Translations under genes and position numbers: made by a program
Assembly: GCA_022414725.1 (NCBI GenBank)
Contig: CM039463.1
Coordinates: 51,883,277 to 51,947,276 of the forward strand
DNA from: Microglena sp. YARC
Taxonomy: Eukaryota; Chlorophyta; Chlorophyceae; Chlamydomonadales; Chlamydomonadaceae
Direction: 5' to 3'
Length of the DNA: 64,000 nt
The notes under the pieces: generated by a model
Databases searched by the model: none
Told to the model about the DNA's origin: nothing
What the model saw: only the letters and a program-made list of their open reading frames with translations
In this document: piece by piece, positions 42,591 through 54,069 of the stretch
Position numbering within the stretch: position 1 is the first letter of the stretch
Layout of the letters: each line of letters starts with the position of its first letter

Positions 42591-43418
42591 TATATAACGC
42601 TGCCAGTTAACTCAGGGTCCTTTTCACATGTTGAGACAGGTTGGTCGGGAGCATATACATCACATTACATAACATTGTCATAGGCAGACCAGTGTTGGCT
42701 CAAGACAAGTGAACTCCCCAACTCCCAGGGGGTCTTCCATCCCTCCTCACGTAATCAACTAATTGTATATGTATGTATATGAATCATAACAGTCAAAGTT
42801 CATTTATGCCGTTTATGATTATTGCACTCTCACGCCATCTCACATACACTTTGGTCAAGGCGTTAGGCTCAAGAAAAATATGAAGTGAGGTATAAACAGA
42901 AGGTATACACAGAAGAAGTGGGAAATTACCTTTATTTTGAAGACTTTTATTTATATAAGATGCTGTAAGTAGCCAAAACAAGATGCGTCTCCCCCCACCC
43001 CTCATACCCCAACTCCGATCCAAGCCATAACCCCCCTCCAGTCTCCCACCTCAGGCATTATATTCGACTTCCTCTTGAGGAGGGCCTTCCACTCTTTGCT
43101 CATTGCATTGCCCTTCTCTTTTTGATGTTGCTCAACGATCTCCTCGACCTTGTCCCTATCAGTGGTCTTGAACAGCTTGAGGCGCAGCGCATCAGTCATC
43201 CTGGCCTCCGACACCTTCTCCGGGAAATTAAGGGCATTTATTTTCCTGGATGCAGAATGTGTGTGTGCGTTTGTGTGGGTGGGTGGCCGGAGAGGCTTAA
43301 GGAGCCTGCCCAAGCTGGGCAAATTATCAGGAAGGGCTGATTATAAGAACACTATATGAACTGGAAACCACACAGTCGCAAAAATCCAGGATGCGTGAAG
43401 GCAGCTTGAATTTAATTG

Positions 43419-43628
43419 GTAATGATAACGCCTGGTGGGGCGTGGTTTTAAGGGAGCCCGTCGTACGCGGGTGGGGAGTGGTCTCCTACCTCAACTGGAC
43501 AAGCTACCATCGCGGTTGACAACGACCTGCAACGCCAAGAGCGACCGAAGGGGGAGTCGAACCCCCGACTCTTCATTCTTAAAGTGACTCAGTCTACCAC
43601 TAGACCAATGTACATCACTGAAAGAGGC
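43419..43628 (-). mobile_element. tRNA-derived SINE, copy 5
   Basis: A full-length reverse copy with B box GGTTCGACTCC. It is flanked not by 12 bp but by a 64-bp direct repeat (43359-43422 and 43630-43693, two mismatches) beginning AACTGGAAACCACACAGTC. Confidence 0.88.
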
Positions 43629-43819
43629 TAACTGGAAACCACACAGTCACAAAAATCCTGGATGCGTGAAGGCAGCTTGAATTTAATTGGTAACTTGATA
43701 GGCTGTTGCTCTCCCCAACAGAACGATCGAGAGGCATCTCCACTCAGAAACATTTATTTTAATTTATTTTAATGTTATTTACAAGAGGGTCCAAGCGAGG
43801 GGACCTCATGTTCGGAAGT

Positions 43820-44096
43820 TGTTTTTTCCACCCCTGACCACCCCCCTACCCCCTTCCCCCCCCACCCCCCCGAAGCTTCATATCTTGACACCCAGACAGT
43901 ATAACCTAGTAAAAGGGGCGTCCATGAGCATCATCTCGTCAAGGCCTTTCCCACCTACCCCCCCCTTGGGTCCAAGTATGTATTATTGTATGGCTTCGAA
44001 CATGCGGTACACAATATTTTTTCTTGCCCCCCCCCCTCGGGTCCAAGTATGTATTATTGTATGGCTTCGAACATGCGGTACGAAATCTGTTTTCTT

Positions 44097-44127
<31 letters not shown>

Positions 44128-44160
44128 CGGGTCCAAGTATGTATTATTGCATGGCTTCAG
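43820..44160. repeat. Tandem CCCCTCGGGTCCAAGTATGT repeats with C tract
   Basis: Three units of about 70-95 bp (GGGTCCAAGTATGTATTATT then GTATGGCTTCGAACATGCGG) with poly-C tracts, one about 28 long at 44099-44126. Confidence 0.85.
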
Positions 44161-44957
44161 CCTTAAGGCTGCTCCCCATCTTTGGCAGTAGTAGTAAACA
44201 ATTAATATCTTCTTATCCATTTGAATCTAGTACATGGCGTCACTGCAAGATGGTAAGGACTTCAATTTAAGACGAGGAGAGAAGAGGGATGAGGGAATGG
44301 GGGGGGGGGGGGCCTAGTGCAATGGGGGACAAGGAGGGCATAGGGAGAGAGGGAGGAGGGAGGTCAATGGAGGTCAAGGGGGGGGGGGGGGGGGGGGGGG
44401 GGGACTTACCCTAGAGCAATCAATGGTGGCGGCATCATATGCAAGGGCGGCCTCTCCTTCATCAGTGTAGCGATCAATATGTGTTGAATTTTGTTCATTG
44501 AGGCGCACAATGTAAACAAGCCATTTCCCACTCTCTTTGTGCCAGCAAACGCCCCTGCAGTGCATTAGGAGGCAAAGGAGGGGGTGAACTAGGTGAAGCG
44601 GCCGCCCGAATAGGTTGTGGTCAACACGATTGATCGTGAAGCTCAGTTCCAAGTCTTGTTCTGAATGGATGGGTGGGTGGGCTGGGGGGGGAGGGGGTTG
44701 GGGGATGGGGGGGGAGGGGGTACTGTGTGTAGTGCCCCTGCTTAAAATTTGAAATGTCAAACTTGAAACAACCTTTTCTACACACAGCACCCATACACAC
44801 CACACCATACTGAAGGGCACCCACCCACCACACACACCACGCACACACCGCACACACCCACCACACCTCACCCTCCAGGTGGCCAAGCTCCACCGGTGAA
44901 ATGTCAAACTTGAAACAACCTTAAAGCGATCCACAACTCAATCCATGTTCAACAAGT

Positions 44958-45170
44958 CCTATGCAGCGTCGCAAGCGACGCTAAAACTTGCAGAGAGTGA
45001 TCGCGACGGAGCTACAGGTGGCAACGGGAGCAAGTTAGTTACGAGACCGTTGGCTGACGTGTCAGGCTTCATCGCGGTCAGATGGATGGTTGGTCGGTCG
45101 GTCGGTCGGACGGACAAATGGGTAAATATGGGGGCCCCCTTTTCAAGGGGGCTACGCCAAAAAACGACTA
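44958..45170 (-). repeat. Interspersed repeat with GC hairpin, copy 3
   Basis: A reverse copy of the 8165 repeat: GTTAGTTACGAGACCGTTGG, GTCGGTCGGTCGGACGGAC, and GGGGCCCCCTTTTCAAGGGG. It starts at a GCGTCGCAAGCGACGC palindrome and lies between exons 2 and 3 of module A. Confidence 0.62.
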
Positions 45171-45822
45171 AGAGGGCAGTTATCAACAGAGGGGGGGCTG
45201 GTGCTGGTACCATGAAGGGCGTTTGTATCTGTACGCCAGTTTCCGAGCCCATAGGCACCCCCACCTAGCCTTGTGGATTTGTATTTTTTGCCACCATTTG
45301 ATGTCGGTGGATTGCCAGAAGCGATTACTAGCATGAGGGAGGAGGAAGGGTTGGCTTGCTCCCACATGGAGGTGTATATGCCCGTGGTGTTGGCCTGCCC
45401 GGTGTGCAGGGGGGTGGGGAGGCTAGCCTTGATACCCTTGGTGAGATTGTTGGCCGGGTGCCGGTGGGGCTGGTCTCCATTGATAGATTTGGGGGGCTGG
45501 ACAGACGGCCAATCCATCTTCAAAGGATAATGAAACTTTTTGATTTTAGTCACGGGAGTGTTTTGGAGGTTGCCATCATCGTGCTCGAGTCAAGGGTGTG
45601 GGGTGTACACAGTTTGGTATCCACCCAACGCTCTCCCATACGCTTCATCCAACCCTCCACCCCCTCCACCACATACACCAACTGCATACTTGTATAAACT
45701 AGATCCCTGCTTGTTCTTGTGACTAGCCTGCCTGAAGCTTGCAATGAGCTCCTCCATCCCGATGCTGTCCAGCTCAGCCCTCTCCTCCTCTGAGAGAGGG
45801 AAGTTGATGAAGCTGAGTCGCC

Positions 45823-45940
45823 CGATCTTGTACAACACCCTAGCAGGGACAGGGGAGTCGCCCGATCTTGTACAACACCCTAGCAGGGACAGGGGAGTCG
45901 CCCGATCTTGTACAACACCCTAGCAGGGACAGGGAGGTCA
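45823..45940. repeat. Triplicated acceptor edge of AP2 exon 2 (module A)
   Basis: Three 40-bp copies of CGCCCGATCTTGTACAACAC CCTAGCAGGGACAGGGGAGT (split for length). Each contains the exon 2 start and its CTAG acceptor. This is the same exon-edge duplication seen in the SGNH gene. Confidence 0.9.
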
Positions 45941-47029
45941 AGGCGGTGGTTGGGAGTGGGAGCTGGAGGGGAAGGGGGTGGAAGGCGCCGGAAGGGGAGG
46001 GAGGTAGAAGGACACACATATATAACATAGCAGGCCAACACCCGAGCTAACACCACTGTTTATATTTTTGCCTACGTGTAGCAGCTTCTAGGCAGCATCT
46101 CCCCCCCCCCCCCCCACACACACACACCCCGCCCTTGAGCCGTGGAAGGAAACAAGATCAGTGCAGGAGCCCACCTGTCCACCGCCTTGGCGGCTTCCTC
46201 AGCAGTTACGAAGCTATTTGTGAAGAGTGTCTGCACAACAGAAATTGAAAAATCGAAACAAAAATCAGCAGAAATTGAGCAGAAATGATAAATTGCATAA
46301 ATATGAGGCAATGTGGGTGGATGTGTATCATCGGGGGTGGCTGTCCTCACAATCTAATATATATACATACAATTCAAAAAGATCGTGGTTGTCGTGTCAC
46401 TCCAAACCATCACACCCAGCTGGCAGGCCAGAAATTCAAACAACCAGCTGCATTTCTCCTCCTACAAATGTTTCCTTAATCTGCCTCACGCATGCTCACG
46501 TTGTTTGCCATTTCCCACTGCCATCGCATTGCTGTCGACGTGGTTGATGGCGTGGTTGGTGGTTTAATCACGACTGATTTGAATTTCTTGAGACTTCCAT
46601 GGCCTTGCTGTGCTCTCTTCCCCTTGTAATGCTCCCAACATTTATGCGTGCTCTTTCCCTTTCACAAATAATCCTGTTGTTAAGCGCAATCCTATAGCCG
46701 GAGCGTGACAAAAGTGGCTGAATGAAGGCCCCTGCTGGTCAAAACAACTGCTTGCACACCCTACTAGATGACTGCGCGCGAGTAACCGTTCAATAGCTAG
46801 CGGTAAGTAGCTTAGAGATTGCGAAAGTCCGAAGTTCTCAGGGGGGGCGAAATATGTGTAAATGACTGTGATTTGTGGCAGCTATTTGACCCGTTCATCT
46901 TTTGGCCTGAGCAAAAGGCCAGGAGCCAGAGCAAAATCCCACAGTGAAAGGGGCAGGGAAGAGGTAGGGAGGAGTAGTTGAGTATGTAGGTGTTATCGGG
47001 TGTGGATGTGAGGGAGGGAGGAAGGGAAA

Positions 47030-47560
47030 GAATGGGAGGGAGAGGGGGGTGGGGTGGGTGGGTGGGTGGATAGGAGGGAGAGGGTGGGGTGGGTGGGGTG
47101 GGTGGATGGGAGGGAGAGGGAGAGGGGTAGGGTGGGTGGATGGGAGGGAGAGGGGTGGGCGGGGTGGGTGGATGGGAGTAGCAGACCTGCTGCGCCCGGT
47201 TCATCTTCTGGCATGAGCAAAGCCCACAGCTAAAGCAGGGCGGAAGAGGTAGGGGAAATAAGGGGAGTATGCATGTTTTTGTGGGTGGTGAGGTGAGGAG
47301 GGAGGAAGGGAAAGGATTGGAGGGAGAGGGGGTGGGATGGGGTGGTTGGATGGGAGGGAGGAGGGGATGGCAGGGGGAGGGATGGGGGAGAATGGTGAGG
47401 AGAGGGGGAGGGGATGGAGAAGTAGGGAGTATTCGTGTGTCTGTGGGTGCATTGGGAAGGTTGGGGGGGGGGAGCGGGGGGGCGTGTGGGGTGGGGTGGG
47501 GTGGGTGGGTGGGGGAAGGGAGGGAGGGGGGGGTCGATAGAAGGGAGGGGCGGGGAGGGG
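47030..47560. repeat. G-rich GGGTGGATGGGAGGGAGAG tract
   Basis: Degenerate purine-rich repeats upstream of module A. The complementary C-rich version occurs at 61.5-61.75 kb upstream of module D, as expected for an inverted duplication. Confidence 0.85.
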
Positions 47561-47630
47561 AGATCCGTCAGCATTCTCAGTTGCAGCAGGAAAATATTTT
47601 CCTGCTGCAACTGAGAATGCTGACGGATCT
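47561..47630. repeat. Perfect 70-bp palindrome
   Basis: The arm 47561-47595 begins AGATCCGTCAGCATTCTCAG. It is followed without a spacer by its exact reverse complement (47596-47630), with GGAAAATATTTTCC at the centre. Confidence 0.97.
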
Positions 47631-47904
47631 CATCCTCGAATCATAATATTATGAGCGTTAGTGTGTGTGGGTGGCTGGGTGGGTGGGTGGGGGGCAATGG
47701 TGTTACATGCTCTGGAACTAACCAACCCACAAATAAGTCTGGCCAACGGCCACGCAGGCACTGCAATATAAATGTAATAATAGAATCACATCATGGATCA
47801 TTTTGTATTTATATACAAAAATAGAAGTTGGAACACTCAAAAGTATCGCAATAAGTAGTCATCATCATCATCAAGCTATGAGATTTCTCATCATCCCATC
47901 CAGT

Positions 47905-48431
47905 CCCAACACCAGAGACTACCAACATCATGTTACCTGTATTTTCCCCTTGGAAGCACCAGCCCGGAGGCTCAGCTTGCTCCTTTAAGTTGAGTGTGAC
48001 TTGGCCCCGATACTGCCTTATAGGCTTTTTACCGTCGCGGCCTAATAAGCAATCTTAACCCCAGAGACGACCAGCATCGTGTTACCTTTATTTTATCCTT
48101 GGAAGCACCAGCCCGGATACTGTCTGGTAGCTCAGCTTGCTCCTTTGGGTTGAGTGTGACTTGGCCCCGATACTGCCTTATAGGCTTTTTACCATCGCGG
48201 CCTGATGAGCAATCCTAACCCCAGAGATGACCAGCATCATGTTACCTTTATTTTATCATTGGAAGCCCGGAGACTCTCTGGTAGCTCAGCTTGCTCCTTT
48301 GGGTTGAGTAGGACCCTGCCCATATACGGCCTTATAGGCTTTGTACCATTGCGGCCTGGTTCGTACTTTACGAATTTGTAGCCATGGATCTGTGCATCCA
48401 CTTGTGCTCTCCTGTCAGACAAGTCTGGAAC
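47905..48431 (-). CDS. AP2 module B, exon 5 and its tandem copies
   Basis: After a - strand acceptor CCAATGCCACAG, exon 5 runs 48431-48246. It reads VPDLSDRRAQVDAQIHGYK, then KPIRPYMGRVLLNPKEQAE and LPESLRAS, to a GTAACA donor. Two more copies of its 3' half plus donor follow at about 48240-48060 and 48060-47905. The homologous exon of module C is 61028-61213. Function of this segment is unknown. Confidence 0.6.
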
Positions 48432-48819
48432 CTGTGGCATTGGGTGTGGCCACACAGGTGTGAAATCACTCTTATCCGTAGCCATGCAATACTACAGTAG
48501 CCTTTGGGCACTACTGTCAGGGAGTTAAACGAATGTGACATTCACACGCATAGCCAGCCACTAGTCCTTCTAAACGAGCGGGTGGGGCTGGGGGGTTGGG
48601 GCTGCGGGGATGATTCTTCCCCTCGCCGTCTCAACGATTCTTTTGTCAGGGTGTTAGTCACAAGTCAAACATTATGTGCTATGCTCTGGTCTGCATATAT
48701 CATATGTGGCAAATTAACTTTCTTCTTATTTCTTCTCGTTCTATAAGCTCACATGCGTAGCCAAAACAAGAAGTGTATCCCACCCCCACCCCCCCACCCC
48801 AACCCCAAGAGTTTTTTAA

Positions 48820-48950
48820 TTGTGCGACGTGCAAACTGAGCTACTTGGTGTGATGCCGGTGCGACGCTCAGGTGTGAAAGTTTTCCCTTAAATGGGCCTT
48901 GAGTCGCGACGTTAGCAACACCAGTGAAGTGATTTGAGCCCTCCGTCGCT
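48820..48950. repeat. Dispersed repeat shared with 11.1 kb
   Basis: AATTGTGCGACGTGC, GGTGCGACGCTCAGGTGTG and AAATGGGCCTTGAGTCGCGA are in the same order as at 11090-11215. Confidence 0.5.
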
Positions 48951-49434
48951 CCTTTGTCTGGACTAGTTCAGGCCCAACCCTGGTTAAACCCCTGGTGAAA
49001 GTCACCAAGTCAGAACTCTGAAAGTGACCCGTGCATGGGCCCAAGTACCCAAGACCAGGCAGTACACATATACAATGTAGAGGTCAAGTCCTGAAGTTAC
49101 TTTGTTTGACTGATGGTTAATTGGTTGATTGATTGTTGCAAAGGCATGAGACATGAGCGAAATTGGCCGTACTGAACCGCACGCTCCTGCGCTGCCTGCC
49201 CCTTGGTTGATGGCTAGGCCTTACCTTAGGTAAATTTCTTAGGCCGAGGTTGAGGCCATGCCTAAAGAGGTTGCACTAACACAGGCGACAGGTGTGATGA
49301 GGGTAGTTATTGTGTTTCTGTGTGTACGTGTGTGTCTTGTGTGTATGTGTGTGTCTTGTGTGTGCCACCACAGTTGATAGAATCATATTTTTCATGATGT
49401 GATATGATCAAGCAGACCCTTCCTTATGCTACTA

Positions 49435-50240
49435 GGCAGCGCAGGATGAGGTAGCTTAGCTTTGGGTAGCTGAGGATATGGTAGCTGAGGATGAGGCAGC
49501 GCAGGATGAATTAGCTGAGCGTTGTGTGGCTGAGGATGAGGCAGCGCAGGATGAGGTAGCTGAGCGTGAGATAGCTGAGCGTTGGGTAGCTCAAAGTATG
49601 GTAGCTGAGGATGAGGCAGCGCAGGATGAGGTAGCTGAGCTAGGGGAAGCTGAGGAAACGGTCGCTGAAGATATGATAGCTGAGGATGAGGAAGCTGAGC
49701 ATAGGGTAGCTGAGGATATGGTAGCTGAGGATGAGGAAGCTGAGCATGGGGTAGCTGAAGATATGGTAGCTGAGGATGAGATAGTACAGGATGAGGTAGC
49801 TGAGCGTTAGGTAGCTGAGGGTATGGTGGCTGACAATGAGGCAGCGCAGGATGAGGTAGCTGAGCGTGGGAAAGCTGAGCGTGGGGTAGCTGAGCGTGGG
49901 GTAGCTGAGCGTTGGGTAGCTGATGGAATGGTAGTTGAGGATGAGGCGGTGCAGGATGAGGTAGCTGAGTGTTGGGTAGCTGGGAATATGGTAGCTGGGG
50001 ATGAAGCAGCGCAGGATGAGGTAGCTGAGCGCGGGGTAACTGAGGATATGGTAGCTGAAGATATGGTAGTTGAGGATGAGGTAGCTGAGGTGGGGTGCAT
50101 GAGGATATGGTAGCTGAGGATGAGGTAGCTGAGCGTGGGGTAGCTGAGGATGAGGCAGCGCAGGATGAGGTAGCTGAGCGTGGGGTAGTTGAGGATGCGG
50201 TAGCTGTGGATGAGGCAGTGCAGGATGAGGTAGCTGACCC
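49435..50240. repeat. 15-bp GAGGTAGCTGAGGAT minisatellite
   Basis: About 50 units of GATGAGGTAGCTGAG and variants. The 15-bp period keeps frames open on both strands (VAEDEAAQDEVAER forward, SYPTLSYLILS reverse), so ORFs up to 149 codons are expected by construction. No start, splice or homology evidence makes it a gene. Confidence 0.9.
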
Positions 50241-50382
50241 TTTTTATGCGGCGCAAGGTATATGTATTGATGACGACTTAATGAGTATGTGTCAGGTTTG
50301 TAGGAATGTTGGGGCTAGATTGTATTACAAGACTTATGGTTACTTTTCTGTACAAACAGAGGCTTGACAAAGTTGTCACACA

Positions 50383-50645
50383 TGTGTGTAACATATGTCA
50401 TCATGCATGTTGCACTAGGGACCCCTTTGTGTAACATATGTCATCATGCATGTTTCATTAGGGACCCCTGTGTGTAACATATGTCATCATGCATGTTTCA
50501 TTAGGGACCCCTGTGTGTAACATATGTCATCATGCATGTTTCATTAGGGACCCCTGTGTGTAACATATGTCATCATGCATGTTTCATTAGGGACCCCTGT
50601 GTGTAACATATGTCATCTGTGTGCAAGGCATGTTTAATTAGGGAC
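50383..50645. repeat. 43-bp minisatellite
   Basis: About six units of GTGTAACATATGTCATCATG CATGTTTCATTAGGGACCCC TGT (split for length). Confidence 0.92.
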
Positions 50646-50709
50646 CCCCAAAAATAAAACCCCCCCTAAACAGGCTGTGCTTTGCGCCATGCTTCGCTCT
50701 ACATGACAG

Positions 50710-50716
50710 TTTGCGT

Positions 50717-50808
<92 letters not shown>
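50710..50808. repeat. TG dinucleotide microsatellite
   Basis: About 48 TG repeats with rare interruptions. Confidence 0.97.
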
Positions 50809-50810
<2 letters not shown>

Positions 50811-50949
50811 AACAAGTGCCAAACAACCGTGCTACGCAACCGTCCTGGAATAAGGCTTGCGTCCCACATTTTTCTAGTTAGCACCAGCTGACCTACAGGA
50901 ACTTAAAAACACTTCCAAACCCTACCCCTCCAACCCCAACTAAAACACC

Positions 50950-52970
50950 AATCCAAACCATAACCTCCATCCAGTCTCCCACCTCAGGCATTATATTCGA
51001 CTTCCTCTTGAGGAGGGCCTTCCACACTTTGCTCATTACAATGCCATTCTCTTTTCGACACCTTCTCCGGGAAATCAAGGCCATCTGTTTTCCTGGATGC
51101 GGAATTTGTGTGTGTTTGTATCACGGTCAAAGGGTGGCCAGATAGGGTTAAGGAGCCTGCTTAGCCTCGGCAAATCATCAGGAAGGGCTGATAATAAGAA
51201 CAATATGTGAACTGGACACCAACAAATCGCCAACAATTCTGGATGCGTGAAGGTAGCATGCATGGAATTGGTATTATTTGCATGAGTTACACCATCGAGA
51301 TGGGCTCAATGAGAGGAGCACAAATCTTTAGTCATTAGTCGGTTACACCCAGGGTGTTATTGGCGGGTTGCCTGGAAGTAAATCCAGGCTGTACGCCATC
51401 CAGATCTCTTAGAGACCTTCGTACCCTGCTTCGCACTAGCGGCATTTGGATGCGCGTTCTTAATTCTGGTCTCCAACAAGGTCCCTTAAGTAGTTGAGCC
51501 TGAGGTCCTGCCCCCCCCCCCCCACCACCCACACACCACCTTCATCCCCAATCACCACCACCTCCCCCACACACACCCCACCCCACCAAAGCATACCCTC
51601 AGGCTCCATAGAACAAGGTGTGTGAAATAGGGAACGACAAATCATATGATGCTGACCAAAGACGAGTATGATATCATATGATATCATACAAAAATAATAT
51701 GATTTAATATCATATGATATGATGCCCCAGGCCAAAGTTACCTAGTCAGATTGCCGGCATCATATGATATCATATGATGACATGATATCATATGATATCA
51801 TATTGCAGATCCCTAAAAATAAATCATGACGCTGCTGCTGCTGATAATGGTAGATAGACAGATGGATAGCGCCTTCTGTTCTCGGATGATCTCACCCAAC
51901 ATCCAAGGGTGAAGAACGCCCAAGATTGTTGTAAACTGACTACAAACTGAATAACTTCGTTCAAACTTGATTTTAATTTTATTCGGTTGTATGGCATGAA
52001 AAGCCTTGACAAGCTGATGCTAATGGAGACCTCTCTCACTACCTCTAACTGCCTGAGTGTCCAGGCCTCAACGTGTGTGTGTCTGAGTTTATGTGGTTTG
52101 TGTGTGGTGGTGGTGGTGGTGGTGGTGGTGGTGGTGGTGGGGGGGGTCAATTGGGTGGAAACAACAGCGATGATGTGGCATGATAGCTTTACTCTTACCC
52201 CCAGACACAAATACACCACCACCACCAGAACGAGTTTTTGCAAGGCTTCAGCCTTAAGGTTGCGCGCCGTCTCAAGCAGTAGCAGTAAGAAAAATTATCT
52301 TCATATTCATTTGAGTCTAGTACATGGCAACACTACAAGGTTGTAGGGACTTCAATGTAGGACGAGGAAGGGGGAGAGATGGGGGATTGGGGACGGAAGT
52401 TACCCTAGACCAATGGGGGACAAGAAGGGGAGAGGGAGAGAGGGAGGAGGGAGTTCAATGGAGGACAAGGAGGGGGGAGACAGGGGGAGGGACTTACCCT
52501 AGAGCAATGGCGGCGGCATCATATGCTAGGGCGGCCTCAACTTCATCAGTGTAGCGGCCAATATATGTGTTGGTCCGTTCATTGAGGCGCCAAATTTGAA
52601 CAAGCCATCTCTCACAAGCTTTGTGCCAGGCAACACCCCTGCAGTGCGGTTGAAATGTCTAAACCTCAACAACCTTCAAGGGTTCCACAACTCATTCCAT
52701 CGTTAAAGGACTCTGAAACACATTGATTCTGGTCACTGGAGTGTTTTGAAGGTTCCCAGCATCGTGTTTGGGTTGAGGTTTCAGGGTGTAGGGTGCACGC
52801 AGTTTGGTATCCACCCAAGGCTCCCCCATACGCTCCCCCATCCAACCCTCTCCCCCCCCCCCCCCCCCCACCACCACCACCACCACCTCCATACCTGTAT
52901 ACACTACTTCCCCGCTTAGGCCCCATAGGGAAATTCATTGACCGCCCTCCTGAAGAAGAGGGAGTAATAG
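50950..52970 (-). pseudogene. AP2/ERF-type gene, module B (disrupted)
   Basis: On the - strand: a short exon 2 near 52965-52905 (NFPMGPKRGSSVYR-like, frame damaged); exon 3 52638-52498 (GVAWHKACERWLVQIWRLNE through TDEVEAALAYDAAAIALG, intact, 141 nt); exon 4 51092-50983 (110 nt instead of 196). The 86-nt deletion in exon 4 shifts the frame and leads to a stop. Exon 5 lies at 48431-48246. A MITE sits between exons 3 and 4. The AP2 fold is recognisable from YRGV-W and AALAYDAAA. Confidence 0.7.
51628..51815 (+). mobile_element. ATCATATGAT MITE, copy 5
   Basis: TAGGGAACGACAAATCAT to ATTGCAGATCCCTA with the family interior. No target duplication was recognised. It lies in an intron of AP2 module B. 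Confidence 0.75.
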
Positions 52971-52975
52971 CAGTT

Positions 52976-53620
52976 GGGAAATAGAGTTTGGTAAATAAAG
53001 GTCAGAAATAGCAGTCGGGAAGCAGAGGTTGGTAAATAAAGGTCAGAAATAGCAGTTGGGAAATAGAGGTTGGTAAATAAAGGTCAGAAATAGCAGTCGG
53101 GAAGCAGAGGTTGGTAAATAAAGGTCAGAAATAGCAGTTGGGAAATAGAGGTTGGTAAATAAAGGTCAGAAATAGCAGTCGGGAAGCAGAGGTTGGTAAA
53201 TAAAGGTCAGAAATAGAGGTTGGTAAGTAAAGGTCAGAAATAGCAGTCGGGAAGCAGAGGTTGGTAAATAAAGGCCAGAAATAGCAGTTGGGAAGTAGAG
53301 GTTGGTAAATGAAGGTCAGAAATAGCAGTCGGGAAGCAGAGGTTGGTAAATAAAGGTCAGAAATAGCAGTTGGGAAATAGAGGTTGGTAAATAAAGGTCA
53401 GAAATAGCAGTCGGGAAGCAGAGGTTGGTAAATAAAGGCCAGAAATAGCAGTTGGGAAATAGAGGTTGGTAAATAAAGGTCAGAAATAGCAGTCGGGAAG
53501 CAGCAGTTGGAATAGCTGTTGGAAGTAGAGGTTGGGAAATTGAGGTTTAGAAACAGTAGGCGGGAAATAGCAGTTGGGAAATAGCTGTTGGGAAATAGCA
53601 TTTGGGAACCGTCTTGTTAG
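52976..53620. repeat. GGTTGGTAAATAAAGGTCAG minisatellite
   Basis: About 15 units of AGAAATAGCAGTYGGGAARY AGAGGTTGGTAAATAAAGGTC (split for length). The reverse-complement version lies at 57140-57440 beside module C. Confidence 0.92.
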
Positions 53621-53689
53621 CTGTCCCTGTCTTGTGGTCTGTAGATGATTGTGAAAGATTGAATTGACTCGATCATGTCGTTAGAGTGG

Positions 53690-54055
53690 GATGGCATGGG
53701 GTGGTGTGTGTGTGTGGATGTGCATGATTCAAGCATGGAGATTGCATGGGACTGTGTGTGGGACTGTGCATGCGTGTTGATGTGCCTCGTACAATTATGA
53801 GGATTGCGTGCTTCTGCGTGTGTGATTGTGTGTATGCGCATGTTGCACCGATGGGGAATGCATGGGACTGTGCATGCGTGTGGATGTGCCTGGTACAATG
53901 ATGGGGATTGTGTGGTACTGTGTGTGCATGCACGGGGGCGTGCATAGTGCAGCAATGTGGATTACATGTGACTGTGCATGTGTTTGCGGATGTGCCTGGC
54001 ACAACGATGGGGATCGCATAGGACCATGTATGTGTGCAGATCTGCATGGTGCAAT
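53690..54055. repeat. GTGCATGCGTGTGGATGTGCC minisatellite
   Basis: About six units of 60-66 bp with TGTGGATGTGCCTGGTACAA and TGATGGGGATTGC. The mirror-image array lies at 56560-57120. Confidence 0.9.
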
Positions 54056-54069
54056 GCTTGGGCTAGCAC

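Larger units (their letters stand above)
43030..46925 (-). pseudogene. AP2/ERF-type gene, module A (disrupted)
   Basis: Exons on the - strand in order: exon 1 46230-46175 (AEEAAKAVDR, end of a first AP2-like domain); exon 2 45839-45690 (VLYKIGRLSFINFPLSEEER); exon 3 44554-44410 (YKGVCWHKESGKWLVYIVRL through TDEGEAALAYDAAT); exon 4 43245-43050 (LNFPEKVSEARMTDALRLKL). A candidate upstream exon lies at about 46915-46815. YRGV-W and the AALAYDAAA helix mark an AP2/ERF DNA-binding domain; nuclear transcription regulation is inferred from the family. Compared with D, exon 1 has one extra base and exon 3 has an ATTG duplication (145 versus 141 nt), which puts exon 4 out of frame with an early stop. 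A SINE lies upstream of exon 4. Confidence 0.72.

Noticed and set aside
49478..50256. VAEDEAAQDEVAER forward ORF and SYPTLSYLIL reverse ORF
   Set aside because: A 15-bp satellite leaves several frames open. There is no splice, start or homology support, so it is listed as a repeat.
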